Of a DNA stretch of 18,866 nucleotides, positions 1 through 8,560 are shown piece after piece. Below the pieces are notes generated by a model that was given only the letters and a program-made list of their open reading frames with translations, did not search any database and was not told where the DNA came from. The translations under genes and the position numbers were made by a program. The DNA is taken from the NCBI GenBank assembly GCA_033297205.1, contig MU859424.1, positions 1-18,866 of the forward strand, in the 5' to 3' direction. The stretch is from Pseudoneurospora amorphoporcata. Taxonomy: Eukaryota > Ascomycota > Sordariomycetes > Sordariales > Sordariaceae. Every line of letters begins with the position of its first letter. Position 1 is the first letter of the stretch.

Positions 1-306
1 CCATTCTCCATCTTCCTTTTGGCGCTGTCCTTCATCCGGGCGCCCTGCTTCTTGCTTGGTTGGCTGTGGTTGCTTCTGGGATGACCGTGGCCGAGTGCCC
101 GGCCGTGGGTCTGGCCGCGGGTCCGGCCGCGGGTCCGGCCGAGGTGGGTGTTGTAGCCGGAGGCCACTGAGCATCTTGAGGCTAATGCTAGGCGTTGAGG
201 CTCTGTTGAGTCTTGCGATCCTAACACCTGGACTGTGGGCAATGTCCGTGTGACAGATAAACCTTTGAAAGAAACTACTTTTTGCTATCTGGTCTTTCAT
301 TGACAT
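1..306 (-). CDS. possible 5' end of an unidentified gene running off the left edge
   Basis: On the minus strand an open frame begins at an ATG at 306 (context CCCCGCCATG, G at -3; an in-frame TGA lies just upstream) and stays open for 102 codons to the window edge. A second in-frame ATG lies two codons on. The product starts MSMKDQIAKSSFFQ. Residues ~53-70 are a PRPD-type proline/arginine/aspartate repeat, encoded by the 12-bp tandem repeat at 89-148. The last ~30 residues are Gln/Lys/Glu-rich and hydrophilic. I do not recognise a family. Because the segment is GC-rich, another minus-strand frame (stop at ~286) is also open to the edge, so openness alone is weak evidence. It may be an initial exon or a chance frame. 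Confidence 0.3.
   Translation of the reverse strand, partial: MSMKDQIAKSSFFQRFICHTDIAHSPGVRIARLNRASTPSISLKMLSGLRLQHPPRPDPRPDPRPDPRPGTRPRSSQKQPQPTKQEAGRPDEGQRQKEDGEW
89..148. repeat. GC-rich 12-bp tandem repeat
   Basis: Units at 101-112, 113-124 and 125-136 read GGCCG(T/C)GGGTC(T/C), with units two and three identical. Degenerate units flank them at 89-100 (GGCCGAGTGCCC) and 137-148 (GGCCGAGGTGGG). The period is a multiple of three. In the open minus-strand frame it encodes a PRPD-type repeat, and on the plus strand a Gly-Arg-Gly-Ser repeat. Confidence 0.85.
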
Positions 307-1620
307 GGCGGGGATTGTTCTTGGTTTTCAGAGGAAAGGCAGGGGTCGGATCAATGGAGTCGAGAATGTCTCGGTATGTGATGGTCGAGAGTCCATGACG
401 CTGGGAAAGGAGGGAGAGCTGCTTGTTGAGATTGTCTTGTTGCTCGTGTGCTGGTCGTTGCCTCTGACTGGTCGTCACCGACTTGGGGCAGGGAGTTCAG
501 TAAGGTATGGAAGCGTCTCCTGTCGTTGTCCGACGCGTTACGGTACTAGCGGATAGAGGGGTATACGACAAGGAAGTCTGATACGTGTCGAAGGTCGCGT
601 ACGGTAGCCGGGTTTACCAAGTCCAACATAACGCGTAGAAGTATCGGATGACATCATGACAAGGATATAAACGATAGTAATTGGTTACTAATTTAAGCCT
701 AGCGCGGGTCCGAGCCGTCTCGTATTAACCTCGCTTGCGTGTTTAATCCCATCCATATCAATGGGAACAAATCGATGATTTCCCGAGTAAGGTCATCATT
801 CCAGCACTCATCGTCCCGCATTTTATCACCCAGCCAGGCCAGCCGGGAAAAAAAGGCCTCGAGCGCTTTCTTGGGGGATTGGGATTGCTTCAATCTGCGA
901 GCTGGAAACCCTGGTCCCCAGCAAACACGCTCTTGATGAACAAGACCAGACGCTGGAACAGTGGTAGGTAGGTAGGACAAGGATTATGGGCTTCAAGATG
1001 TAACGAGGCAGAGCAGCAGACTGGAAGAGATATCAAGATATAAGATAGGTAGGTACCTTTGTGTCACAGGGCTAGATCACATGCCCTGTGCCTTGTGTGC
1101 CATTGACCAATGCCCTGCTATATGCACAGCCATTGCTATGGCACTGGGCTCAGCCCAGGGCATTGAGGCTTGAGTAGACCCACCCTAGGGTGGGCCATAC
1201 TCAGGCCCTATATCATACCCTAGCTGCGCACACCTCCTTCTTGCTCTCTTCGTACAACAACAGATATCGTACCTCAGACCCAACGGTGCCCTTGCCCCGT
1301 GATACTTTGCCCTCAATGAGCCGCCAAAGAATGCACCGGAGTAATCCGGCTCCTGTCTTACCATCCAGAGGAATGGCTCGGCGCTGCCATATAGCAGATA
1401 ATCGTCCTTGTCTTTGGGTCTCAGGTAGGTAAGGTAATCAAGATTGTACATAAGGAAATAAAATTTGAGGTTAATTCATGTTCCCACTTCTGTTTGTGTA
1501 CCCCGACTGGAGCCCATCGCGCGAGGCTCGATGCTATCGCCTAAGCCAATATGCCCTGCCCTCCAATCACCCTTCTAGAACCCAGCCCCATCCATCAGTT
1601 GTCGACCGACCTCGAACCCC
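307..1620. other. gene-poor stretch, no convincing gene
   Basis: No complete gene could be supported here. A minus-strand frame is open from about 496 to 275 with many C-ending codons but has no ATG. Several TAGGTAGGT tracts occur (about 964-977, 1047-1058, 1422-1436). A cluster of short perfect inverted repeats lies at 1065-1194. The part between 540 and 720 is rich in CG and TA steps (cgtacg, acgcgta) and reads as non-coding on both strands. Everything up to ~1620 downstream of the small secreted protein gene may include its 3' UTR. Confidence 0.6.
1065..1194. repeat. cluster of short inverted repeats (hairpin-forming)
   Basis: Four perfect inverted repeats lie within 130 bp: CACAGGGC at 1065-1072 with GCCCTGTG at 1083-1090; CAATGCCCTG at 1108-1117 with CAGGGCATTG at 1156-1165; CTGGGCT/AGCCCAG at 1144-1158 (one-base centre); and the 16-bp palindrome CCCACCCTAGGGTGGG at 1179-1194. 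The core GCCCTG/CAGGGC recurs through the set. No coding potential is seen. Confidence 0.75.
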
Positions 1621-2067
1621 TTACGCACCGTTGCGAAGTCTGCACAAAGGCCTTCCCCTCTCCAACACATTAGGGTTGCAAGTCAACCTCGAATCCTCGA
1701 TGCAAGTCAAGCGGGCGCCGCCTGTAAGTAGTGTAGTTATGCCCATTGTCAGCATTCCGTTCTCTCCCTTTCCACAATCCTTTGCCCCCTATCTGCCTCC
1801 CAATCCCACCCTTCAAAGTAGCAATAGTAAGCACTCACAATTAGCAGTATTAGCAGGCACGCACTTCCCCTGCTGGCCATTGACCCTGCAAATATCCTGC
1901 TTCAAGCTGGTGTTGGCCACGCAGCAGGCGCCGTTGGGAACAGGGCGGTTGGCGTTTTGGCGGGCGAAGATGTCCCGGCGGAGAACGGAGGTGTCGGACT
2001 CGACGACGGCGGCGTTGACGGAGAGAGCCGCAGCGACAAAGAGGGAGGGGAGGATTGTGAACTTCAT
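1621..2067 (-). CDS. small secreted cysteine-rich protein, 109 aa, two exons
   Basis: Exon 1 is 2067-1839 and exon 2 is 1721-1621. The intron (1838-1722, 117 bp) has donor GTGAGT, a GCTGAC branch site and acceptor ACTTACAG, in phase 1. Without splicing the frame would end after a short run of leucines, so splicing is needed for a sensible C-terminus. The 109-residue product has a clear signal peptide (residues 1 to ~19, core LPSLFVAAALSVNA) and then a dibasic Arg-Arg pair at 30-31, which looks like a Kex2 site. The mature part would be ~78 residues with eight cysteines (48, 49, 59, 68, 77, 83, 91, 103), the first two adjacent, suggesting up to four disulfides. The leader upstream of the ATG is CA-rich. 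It is probably extracellular. The Cys pattern resembles uncharacterised fungal secreted proteins; I cannot name a function, and effector, antimicrobial or developmental roles are all possible. Confidence 0.82.
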
Positions 2068-2298
2068 TTCGGCGGTTGGGAAGTTGAACTTTGGCTGTGT
2101 TGTTGGTTGTAGTGATGGTAGTGGTGGTTGAGGATGGTCTTAGGGTTGACGAGCAAGTTGCAGGTGTTGGCGAGAAGTGGAATGTAGTGGATGAAAGGAC
2201 CGGCCGGCGGTGGAATGGATGAAGTGAATGTTGAACGACAGACTGTAACTGATGAGGAAGGAAGTTATGAGATGGATGAAGGGGGCAAGTTAGTGGAC

Positions 2299-2304
2299 TT
2301 TATA
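2299..2304 (-). promoter_or_regulatory. TATA-like box upstream of the small secreted protein gene
   Basis: On the minus strand the sequence reads TATAAA inside GGTATAAAGTCC, about 235 bp upstream of the ATG at 2067. The stretch between is a long CA-rich leader typical of fungal secreted-protein genes. The distance implies a 5' UTR of roughly 200 nt. This is a candidate only. Confidence 0.4.
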
Positions 2305-3013
2305 CCAGATGCTACCTAGAGAATGGAGGAACACGGCCAAGTTCACCATGTCACCCCATCACCTCGTGTCAGTCAGAGAAACATGTTGGAAGTTCGGGTA
2401 GGAAAGACATTCGGAACTCGGTACTGAAATCCTTGCCCGTTACCTTCAGGAGTAATCAAGAGGGGTCGAGCGATCTCCTTGCCAAGGTATTTGGTGGTGT
2501 GATGGTGCCGAGTTAAGCTTCACCCCATCACCATGAGGCCGGAAACACTCGTTCCCATGATAACAGGTACAATGCTTGAACCCAAGCGGGAGCCGAGACC
2601 ATCTTGACAGGGCGGTAACCGGTCGAAGGAGGGTTGTTGTAACAGGAGGCGTCAGACATGGTAGCATCGTCAGATGGCGAGCCCCCTCGTGGTAATTTGG
2701 CTGGGCGTCTCGAAGCCCTACAAGTGTAGGGGCTCAGGGGATTTTGTTAGGCGTCGCTTGTGTCGCAGGAAGGCCTATCGGGGGCCGTGCCCCACCTTCC
2801 CTATTGGTCATTAACAATTCGTCTTATTGGCTGGGGAGGACGGTGACATTGCTGGAAAATGACAGAAGAGGATATCAAATGGTGCTCGATTGGTACGTGC
2901 TATCGATGGACAACAGTGCTAACAATTTGGTGGCCCTCTTTCGGATGAACCCTTCGTTTCCACTCCTCCATCATTTGACAAGAACATGAAAGCCCAAGGT
3001 GAGCCCACCATGC
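2305..3013. other. intergenic region between the secreted-protein gene and the NmrA-like gene
   Basis: The left part is the distal promoter of the minus-strand secreted-protein gene and the right part is the 3' flank of the minus-strand NmrA-like gene. The open frames here are short and resemble no family. No RNA gene, repeat or other structure was seen. Confidence 0.5.
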
Positions 3014-4051
3014 TCAAGCTCCAATCTGCGCGCCGTCGGCACCCGTGCTAAACTCACTCTTCTTCAGCAACCACTGCTCCATGGTCAACATGTCCGGATG
3101 ATCCTTCCTCCTCGCCTCGATGTCCGCCTTGTAGCCCTCGCTCGCGAACCAGCCGATCATCAGGCCGACCTCCTTGACAAGCCACGTCAACAAACTCCCA
3201 GCAAAAGAATACGTCAACGGGATGGGATACCCAGTCGCCTTGGAGAAAGCCCTGCTGAGCTGCTCAATCGTCAATTCATCCCCCGCCAGCCCGACCGCCG
3301 TGTGATTCCACCGCTCCGGCTCGTCAAACACCTTGGCCGCAAAGACACCGATATCGTGCACAGAGATCCACTGCAGCGACTTCCTGTCCTCTCCCAAGTG
3401 GTTCTTCAACGCCGTCAAGAACAAGCTCGTCGGCATGCCAGGCTTGAGGTTTTCCATAAACGCCACGGGCCGGAGGATCGTCCACCCCATCCTGGACCCG
3501 GGCTGCTTGCCGCACGTCGCATTCAGGTAGTCCTCGATGATCTTCTTGGTCTGGAAATGGGGGATAGGGGTCGGGTTCTCCCAGCTTCTTTCATCGCCGC
3601 CGCGCTCGACAGAGCTGTACACAAAGTGCTGGACACCATTTGCAATGGCACCGTCGATGAGCGCTTTGCCTTGCCTGACCTCGCTGTCAAAGGTCACGCC
3701 GACACCCATGGAGACTTGGACCGAGAAGACGCCCCAGATGGGGAGTTGATGCTCGCCGGCGATGATCTTCGCAGACTCGAACAGGGCCGGCACATTGTCG
3801 AGGTTGCCTTCGACCAGCTTGACGCGCGCGTGTTTCTTGACGAGGTCAAGAGCGGCAGGGCTGTCAGCTTTGCGGGTGACGGCGAGGATGGAGAACTTCT
3901 CCCCAGACTTGTCGAGGTCCATGAGGGCGTCAATGACGGCGCCGCCTTGGTGGCCGGTGGCACCGGTGACGAGGATGGTTTTCTTGTTCATTGTGGAGGA
4001 TGTGTCAGGTGTGCTGATGATGTTGGTTCGCTGGCTCTGGTGGCTTGACAT
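3014..4051 (-). CDS. NmrA-like family NAD(P)-binding protein (atypical short-chain dehydrogenase), 345 aa
   Basis: An intronless frame of 345 codons. The Rossmann nucleotide motif GATGHQGG lies at residues 30-37 after the strand KTILVT, followed by an arginine after the second strand (VTR, 58-60), which favours NADP(H), and an EGNLDN segment (81-86). The active-site tyrosine of classical SDRs is absent. The NmrA-type HFQTKK lies at 165-170 and the core LRPVAFMEN follows. Length fits the NmrA/HSCARG class (~300 aa plus tail). A second ATG at residue 21 (position 3991, context CACAATG) is a strong alternative start giving 325 aa that begins right at the fold, which is the usual NmrA start; the first 20 residues are Ser/Thr/Gln-rich. 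The family includes redox-sensing regulators of nitrogen metabolism and true isoflavone-reductase-like enzymes, and the sequence does not decide between them. The gene is divergent from the NTF2-like gene. Confidence 0.9.
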   Translation of the reverse strand: MSSHQSQRTNIISTPDTSSTMNKKTILVTGATGHQGGAVIDALMDLDKSGEKFSILAVTRKADSPAALDLVKKHARVKLVEGNLDNVPALFESAKIIAGEHQLPIWGVFSVQVSMGVGVTFDSEVRQGKALIDGAIANGVQHFVYSSVERGGDERSWENPTPIPHFQTKKIIEDYLNATCGKQPGSRMGWTILRPVAFMENLKPGMPTSLFLTALKNHLGEDRKSLQWISVHDIGVFAAKVFDEPERWNHTAVGLAGDELTIEQLSRAFSKATGYPIPLTYSFAGSLLTWLVKEVGLMIGWFASEGYKADIEARRKDHPDMLTMEQWLLKKSEFSTGADGAQIGA

Positions 4052-5087
4052 ATTTCAAGTGATGGATGACAAGTGTCAGAGATTGAGAGAGGAGAGCACT
4101 TGAACATGTGGCGAGGTCAAAAAGCCGGCTCCATGCCTGCTAACTCGTCAGTCCTAAAAGCGCCTCCTTACCCCAATCACTCTGAAACCACGGGTACACT
4201 TCCCAATTCGGAGCTTCACAGAAATCAAGGGGGGAAACAGGAAAGTCAAGGACGAGATTCCGATGACAAACCATCAAGACAGGAACGCTGACCAAAGTGG
4301 CAGTGGCCGCCGCAGCCCATCAACGGCACCTTCCATTGCAGACATGCGTGAAAGGAGAACGTTGGAGAACTTGTTGGACCATTTTGGGACCTCGCAGTTG
4401 GTGACTGACAACTTCCCTCAAACGACGACGACATCAGTTGCGTGATAAGCACTCTAAGCCTTCCCTAGCGGCATTCATCGAGCTTCCGGGCTTCCAACAT
4501 GTCGGCAACACATGAGGTCGATGCTCAATGTGACGTTTCCTGGGAAAACATCGCACGTCCTTGGCAGGAGAATGGGCGCAGGGCATGCACCAACCTGTTG
4601 GCTGGGTCATGTACGAATTCTTAGACTGCACGAGCCCAGGGCTTTGGCGATGCACGACCGCAGGTGAGTCCAAGTTTTAGGAACCTTGAACAGTCAGGTG
4701 GTTCTTGCCTGCATCCATCATGAAGGGAGAGAAGGCACCGCCCATCCTTTATGTTGCGCCCTAGTAAATATTCGCTGAGCCTGTCTCCCACTCACCTTGA
4801 CAGCCACTTCACAGCCTGTCACTGTTCATCTGAGCATCATTCAATCTTTCGTTTGAGCTAAGCCACATTGTCGCCGCTTAGTAACTATATCGTTCTCGCC
4901 AACATAAACGGCGAACCCTCAACATCACCAGCTGGGTAGCAAAGATCAACATTCCTCTCAGCGACCTAAATTATCACCTCGTTGTCAAGCCTTGATTTCC
5001 ACCAATATTCGTTCCCAATCACAGAACCCAAGTCTCGCAGACTTCGGTTAGCAAACACCTCTCGCTGGACTCAACCTCATCACCAAC
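4052..5087. promoter_or_regulatory. shared divergent intergenic region (NmrA-like / NTF2-like)
   Basis: This stretch of about 1.04 kb separates two divergently transcribed genes and must hold both promoters. The last ~250 bp before 5088 is a pyrimidine/CA-rich leader ending in ACCAACATGG, a good fungal start context. No clear TATA box, RNA gene or repeat was seen. The short open frames here look like chance frames. Confidence 0.55.
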
Positions 5088-7193
5088 ATGGCAACGCCAT
5101 CTACCCCTCCATCACAAAATCTCCCTCTGGACAACGTCGTCCAGACTTTCATCCCCTCCGGTCCACCGCCTCCCCCACCGACTACCCCTCCTATGAACAA
5201 TGCCATGCAACGTCTTGTCCCTTCCGGCGGCCGACCTTCTCCTCAGCCGCAGTCCCTCGCCGATAAACGCTCCCAAACCCTTCGGCGCCTCCTCCATGGC
5301 TACGGCTCACTAGATGTCGCGACCATTACCGAGCCCCTCAGTCCCCACTTTATGCACGAGGTTCTCCCTCAATCCCTGGGAATGCCGGTGAGGGGCAAAG
5401 CGGACTTTGCTCACCACGCTTCCACAGTTTTCTCAGCCTTCAAAAGCTTTGAGATGAAACCTGTGGAACTGTGGGACGATCCGGAAAAGGGCCAAGTGAT
5501 TTTGCGGTGTGAGATGGAGGGTGTCTTAAAGCCCCACGTGCAGGAGAAGACAGAGACAGATGGTGGGAAGAAGGATGAGGAGACTGGGCAAGCGAAGGAG
5601 GGCAGGAACGGGAAAGGAGATGATGATGAGCAGACCGAGAAAGAGGTTATTCCTCATGTCGAAGTGGAAGATGAGGACAGTTCTGATGAGTCAGAGTACA
5701 GCTCTGATGAAGGCCCAGATCTTGAGTCGGTGGATCCAAGTGACACGCTAGGAAACCTAGCCCTACCAAGCCCACCCTCGCCAGGCTCACAACCAATGCC
5801 TGGCACGGTTCTGAGTCCCGTCACGGAAGTCACCGAGCCACCCTCGGAAGATTCCACGCCTTCTTCAGCCTTCAATCTCTCCCAGGCCTCCTCTCAAGAG
5901 GAACAAACACCATCATCACCCCCAACATCTGCTGAAGATTCACGCCACGCATCTCCTCCACCTGCTGCTGCCCAAGAAAAGCCCCAAGAAGAGTCCCTAG
6001 AACAAAACCCAGAAGCAACCACATCCTCAAACACCACCGAACTCCACTGGACAAACGAATGCCTCCTCATCGTCTCCTTCACCCCCTGTGGCTCCCAAGT
6101 CCTCAAAATCCAAGAATTCGTCGACTCGGCCAAAGCAGTCGAGATGATGAAGAAGCATGCTCCCAAGGGCTTTGACCAAGCCTCAGCGCCTCCACCACCG
6201 ACTTACAAGCCGGTCACATATATCGATTTGGACACGCTCAAACTCAAACATGCTTACACTTCAGTCACCGTCACAGAAGTTCCGCCCTCGCCGTTGCCCA
6301 GTGTACTACCGAGTTTGGCATGTTCGATGTCATCGAGTCTGAGGACTTCACCATGCCCACAGCATGCTGAACTTGACCGCGATGATGTGCACATACTAGA
6401 CAGCGGCGTTCAATGTGGTGCCTTGTCAGGGATGGACGACGGCCTGGATATTTTAGGAGGAGGAAACGCGTACAGTACATCGACCGAGTATCCTTCTTCT
6501 CCTCATCGAGACTCGTTGATTCTCGATCGTGTGGGACATGGATGGCATCAAGATTCGGCTGGAGGTACAAATGCAGATTACGCTCCGTCTGTAACCGAAG
6601 CCCACCATGCTGAACATGAAGAAGGAGAAGAAGAAGAAGACGCCAAACACGACTTCCAAGGCGGCGTAGGCCAAATTCAAAACCCCTCAGCTCATCGGCA
6701 TCCTTCCCGCGGCCTATCCAGGACTGATAAGAGATGCAAGAAACTCCGGTTTGCTAGCCGAGTGGAAGACATTGGCTTTTCGTCTGGTAGCTCCTCTTGC
6801 AATTCTTCCACTTTCGAGTCAGTCGCTGCCTGCGATGGCGGGAACATGGATTTCTTGGACGCCGTCAACGACAAGCTCCATGTCCTCAACGAAGAAAACA
6901 TGAACACAACACGGAGAGAGAAAGGGTCTAGTAGTTGGAGGAGCACCATTGCTGATACAATCGAAGTTATCAACCGATTTGTCCCCTCACGATTGATTCC
7001 TGTTGATGTAGACCAGAATACTAGGACGGTGGCTGTCAAGAAGGAATGGGTTTCTGGAGCTACGTTTGTTGTTGGGTTTGCGCTGGGCAAACTGGTGTTT
7101 GGTCGTGGTGGCCTTGGTGGTGGCCTTGGTGGTGGTGCACGTGGTGGTGGTGGTGTAAGGGGAGGGGGGAGGTTCGTTAAAAACACGGTTTAG
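5088..7193 (+). CDS. NTF2-like-fold protein with large low-complexity insertion and hydrophobic/Gly-rich C-terminus, 701 aa
   Basis: An intronless frame with a near-ideal start context (CCAACATGG). Residues 1-60 are proline-rich. Residues ~61-147 read as the first half of an NTF2/SnoaL-like fold (LRRLLHGYGSLDVATITEPL, then VRGKADFAHHASTVFSAFKS and VILRCEMEGVL). Residues ~148-317 are an acidic Ser/Glu/Pro-rich insert with clusters such as DEDSSDESEYSSDEGPD. The fold then appears to resume (LHWTNECLLIVSFTP, VLKIQEFVDSAKAVEMM; ~319-354). Residues ~365-640 are again low-complexity with acidic and Ser/Pro runs. Near the end a short hydrophobic segment (VSGATFVVGFALGKLVF, ~655-671) is followed by a Gly/Arg-rich tail. 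NTF2-like folds can be enzymes or binding domains; no catalytic residue can be assigned. The ~300-residue disordered C-terminus and single weak hydrophobic segment could mean tail anchoring. The domain call is by pattern recognition only. Confidence 0.8.
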   Translation: MATPSTPPSQNLPLDNVVQTFIPSGPPPPPPTTPPMNNAMQRLVPSGGRPSPQPQSLADKRSQTLRRLLHGYGSLDVATITEPLSPHFMHEVLPQSLGMPVRGKADFAHHASTVFSAFKSFEMKPVELWDDPEKGQVILRCEMEGVLKPHVQEKTETDGGKKDEETGQAKEGRNGKGDDDEQTEKEVIPHVEVEDEDSSDESEYSSDEGPDLESVDPSDTLGNLALPSPPSPGSQPMPGTVLSPVTEVTEPPSEDSTPSSAFNLSQASSQEEQTPSSPPTSAEDSRHASPPPAAAQEKPQEESLEQNPEATTSSNTTELHWTNECLLIVSFTPCGSQVLKIQEFVDSAKAVEMMKKHAPKGFDQASAPPPPTYKPVTYIDLDTLKLKHAYTSVTVTEVPPSPLPSVLPSLACSMSSSLRTSPCPQHAELDRDDVHILDSGVQCGALSGMDDGLDILGGGNAYSTSTEYPSSPHRDSLILDRVGHGWHQDSAGGTNADYAPSVTEAHHAEHEEGEEEEDAKHDFQGGVGQIQNPSAHRHPSRGLSRTDKRCKKLRFASRVEDIGFSSGSSSCNSSTFESVAACDGGNMDFLDAVNDKLHVLNEENMNTTRREKGSSSWRSTIADTIEVINRFVPSRLIPVDVDQNTRTVAVKKEWVSGATFVVGFALGKLVFGRGGLGGGLGGGARGGGGVRGGGRFVKNTV
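7110..7171 (+). repeat. glycine-codon-rich GGTGGT repeat encoding the C-terminal Gly-rich tail
   Basis: Repeated GGTGGCCTTGGT and GGTGGTGGT units at the 3' end of the 701-codon gene encode a tail of mostly glycine with scattered Arg/Leu (residues ~674-694). Such tracts change length easily by slippage, so the tail probably varies between strains. Confidence 0.6.
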
Positions 7194-7886
7194 TAGACCA
7201 TGAAGACAGATGAACATAAAGGTATTGGAGTAGAACAGGCACCGAAGAAGGAAATAGTGGGGAAGGGATGGAGAAGGGATGGAGAAAAGAAAGAGGAAGG
7301 AGGGAAGCGGAGAAGAAGCGGCATCATGTTGTTACCTACCTACCTTAGCGGAGTCGCCGGAGTAGCGGAGATACCCTGGCAGACAGGAGCTCTGTCTGTT
7401 CAGTTTTTGTACTCACCATTGCAACCTGTGAAGGATGGACGAGTTAAGACCTTTCTCCTCAAGGTGACTTGGAACTCTTGCATGTGTTGACAAGACTGGA
7501 AGGATGGAAGCAATCTCTATTCTACAAATTTCCTCCTCTACGTAACATGAGAGGCTTCATCAACTAACTCACTCACTCAGTGGAAACATGCATGTTCACG
7601 AGTCAAGTGTCTGCAACTTAGCTCTCTCTGCGCCAAAATGTGTTTGTGATTCCCGTCAATGATAAAGGCGCAACTGATATCGGTATATTCCTAATTGTTC
7701 ATTGCCTACCTATGTACCCCCAGTAAAACATAACACTGCTACTTTCCTTCTCGCGTTGCCATCTCAAGCAATTCCATCATCACTAAAGTATGGTACTCTT
7801 CATCTCCATCTTCAGTCTGCCTCCCCTCCATGTCCCTCAAGCAGTAGCCAAAGTCCAGCCATCTCCCTCGAGTCCAGTCCTTTGGC
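7194..7886. other. convergent intergenic region
   Basis: This lies between the 3' ends of the plus-strand NTF2-like gene and the minus-strand DUF1772 gene, so it should hold both 3' UTRs and termination signals. It starts with a purine-rich stretch (about 7220-7322), contains a TACCTACCTACC motif (about 7335) and a second CTACCTATGTACC (about 7705). No gene or RNA is supported. Confidence 0.5.
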
Positions 7887-8560
7887 CTAAAGGAAACTAA
7901 CACCCCCAACCCTCCCCGCCTTGAGTGTAGTCCACAACGCCACACTACCAGCCACAGCCGGCATCACCAACCTAACCAGATTCAACCTCGCCCACTTCCT
8001 AGCATAATACTCGGCAAGCGCCAGATCCGTCCCCTTCTTTCCATGTCCTGCCTCCCCTCTTCTCAATCCCTCGATCTTGGCATTGATAGGCTGCATGTTC
8101 ACAGCGCTGTGCACCACGGTAATCAAGTGGCACAGTGCCGAGATGGCGTAGTACTTCCATGCGTTGCCGGAAGTGGAACCCAGAGACTGGGTGGCGGAGG
8201 AGGCAGATCGGGAACAAGCCCAGGCTGCGTAGCCGTAGCCTAGGATGCCAAAGGTGGAAATGGGGCGGAAGAAGACGTTGCCGACGCGCCAGAAGACGGG
8301 CCATTGAGAACCCAGGAGACGGGCGCGGTCGGCGTGGGTGGGCGACGAGGGGTGCGGGAAGGAGACGAGGAGGGCGGGGACGCCCATGAAGGATTGGGTT
8401 ATTGCGTTGCCTAACGGATGGGTTGAGAGGGGGTTAGTGGGTGGGTTCCCGTTCCCTGGAAGAATGGTCATGGTTGGTACATACCGAGAAGGATGAATGA
8501 CATGGCGACGGTGGTGCCGACGACGGCCTCGGTGGGGATAAAGCTGGAGGAAGACGACAT
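7887..8560 (-). CDS. DUF1772 (anthrone-oxygenase-like) integral membrane protein, 199 aa, two exons
   Basis: Exon 1 is 8560-8485 and exon 2 is 8410-7887. The intron (8484-8411, 74 bp) has donor GTATGT, a CACTAAC branch and acceptor CGTTAG, in phase 1. Splicing joins MSFILLG to NAITQSFMGVPALL, giving 199 residues, the normal size for the family. About four hydrophobic segments are visible (~12-42, ~71-91, ~110-128, ~169-188). Family-like features are AVNMQPINAKI (128-138), matching the Asn-Pro-x-Asn region, and KWARLNLVR (164-172) before the last helix. DUF1772 includes the anthrone oxygenases of fungal aromatic polyketide pathways but also many proteins of unknown role, so the activity is not assigned. 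It probably sits in the ER membrane. An unspliced reading of the frame would need a TTG start and lacks the first helix. Confidence 0.83.

Noticed and set aside
699..980. 93-codon minus-strand open frame
   Set aside because: It begins with TTG, not ATG. The part WNDDLTREIIDLFPLIW looks protein-like, but there is no family match by eye and no splice pattern to support a gene.
1478..2131. 217-codon plus-strand open frame
   Set aside because: It lies antisense to the spliced secreted-protein gene, has no family resemblance, and is open because of the codon use of the gene on the other strand.
2446..2667. 73-codon minus-strand frame with an ATG
   Set aside because: No family resemblance, no domain, and a composition that is not distinct from the other chance frames in the region.
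2999..4048. 349-codon plus-strand open frame
   Set aside because: It is the exact antisense of the NmrA-like gene. The Arg/Leu/Asp-rich product has no recognisable motif, while the minus strand has a full Rossmann fold.
6692..7186. 164-codon minus-strand open frame
   Set aside because: It is antisense to the 3' end of the NTF2-like gene; its Pro-rich start is just the complement of the Gly-rich repeat.
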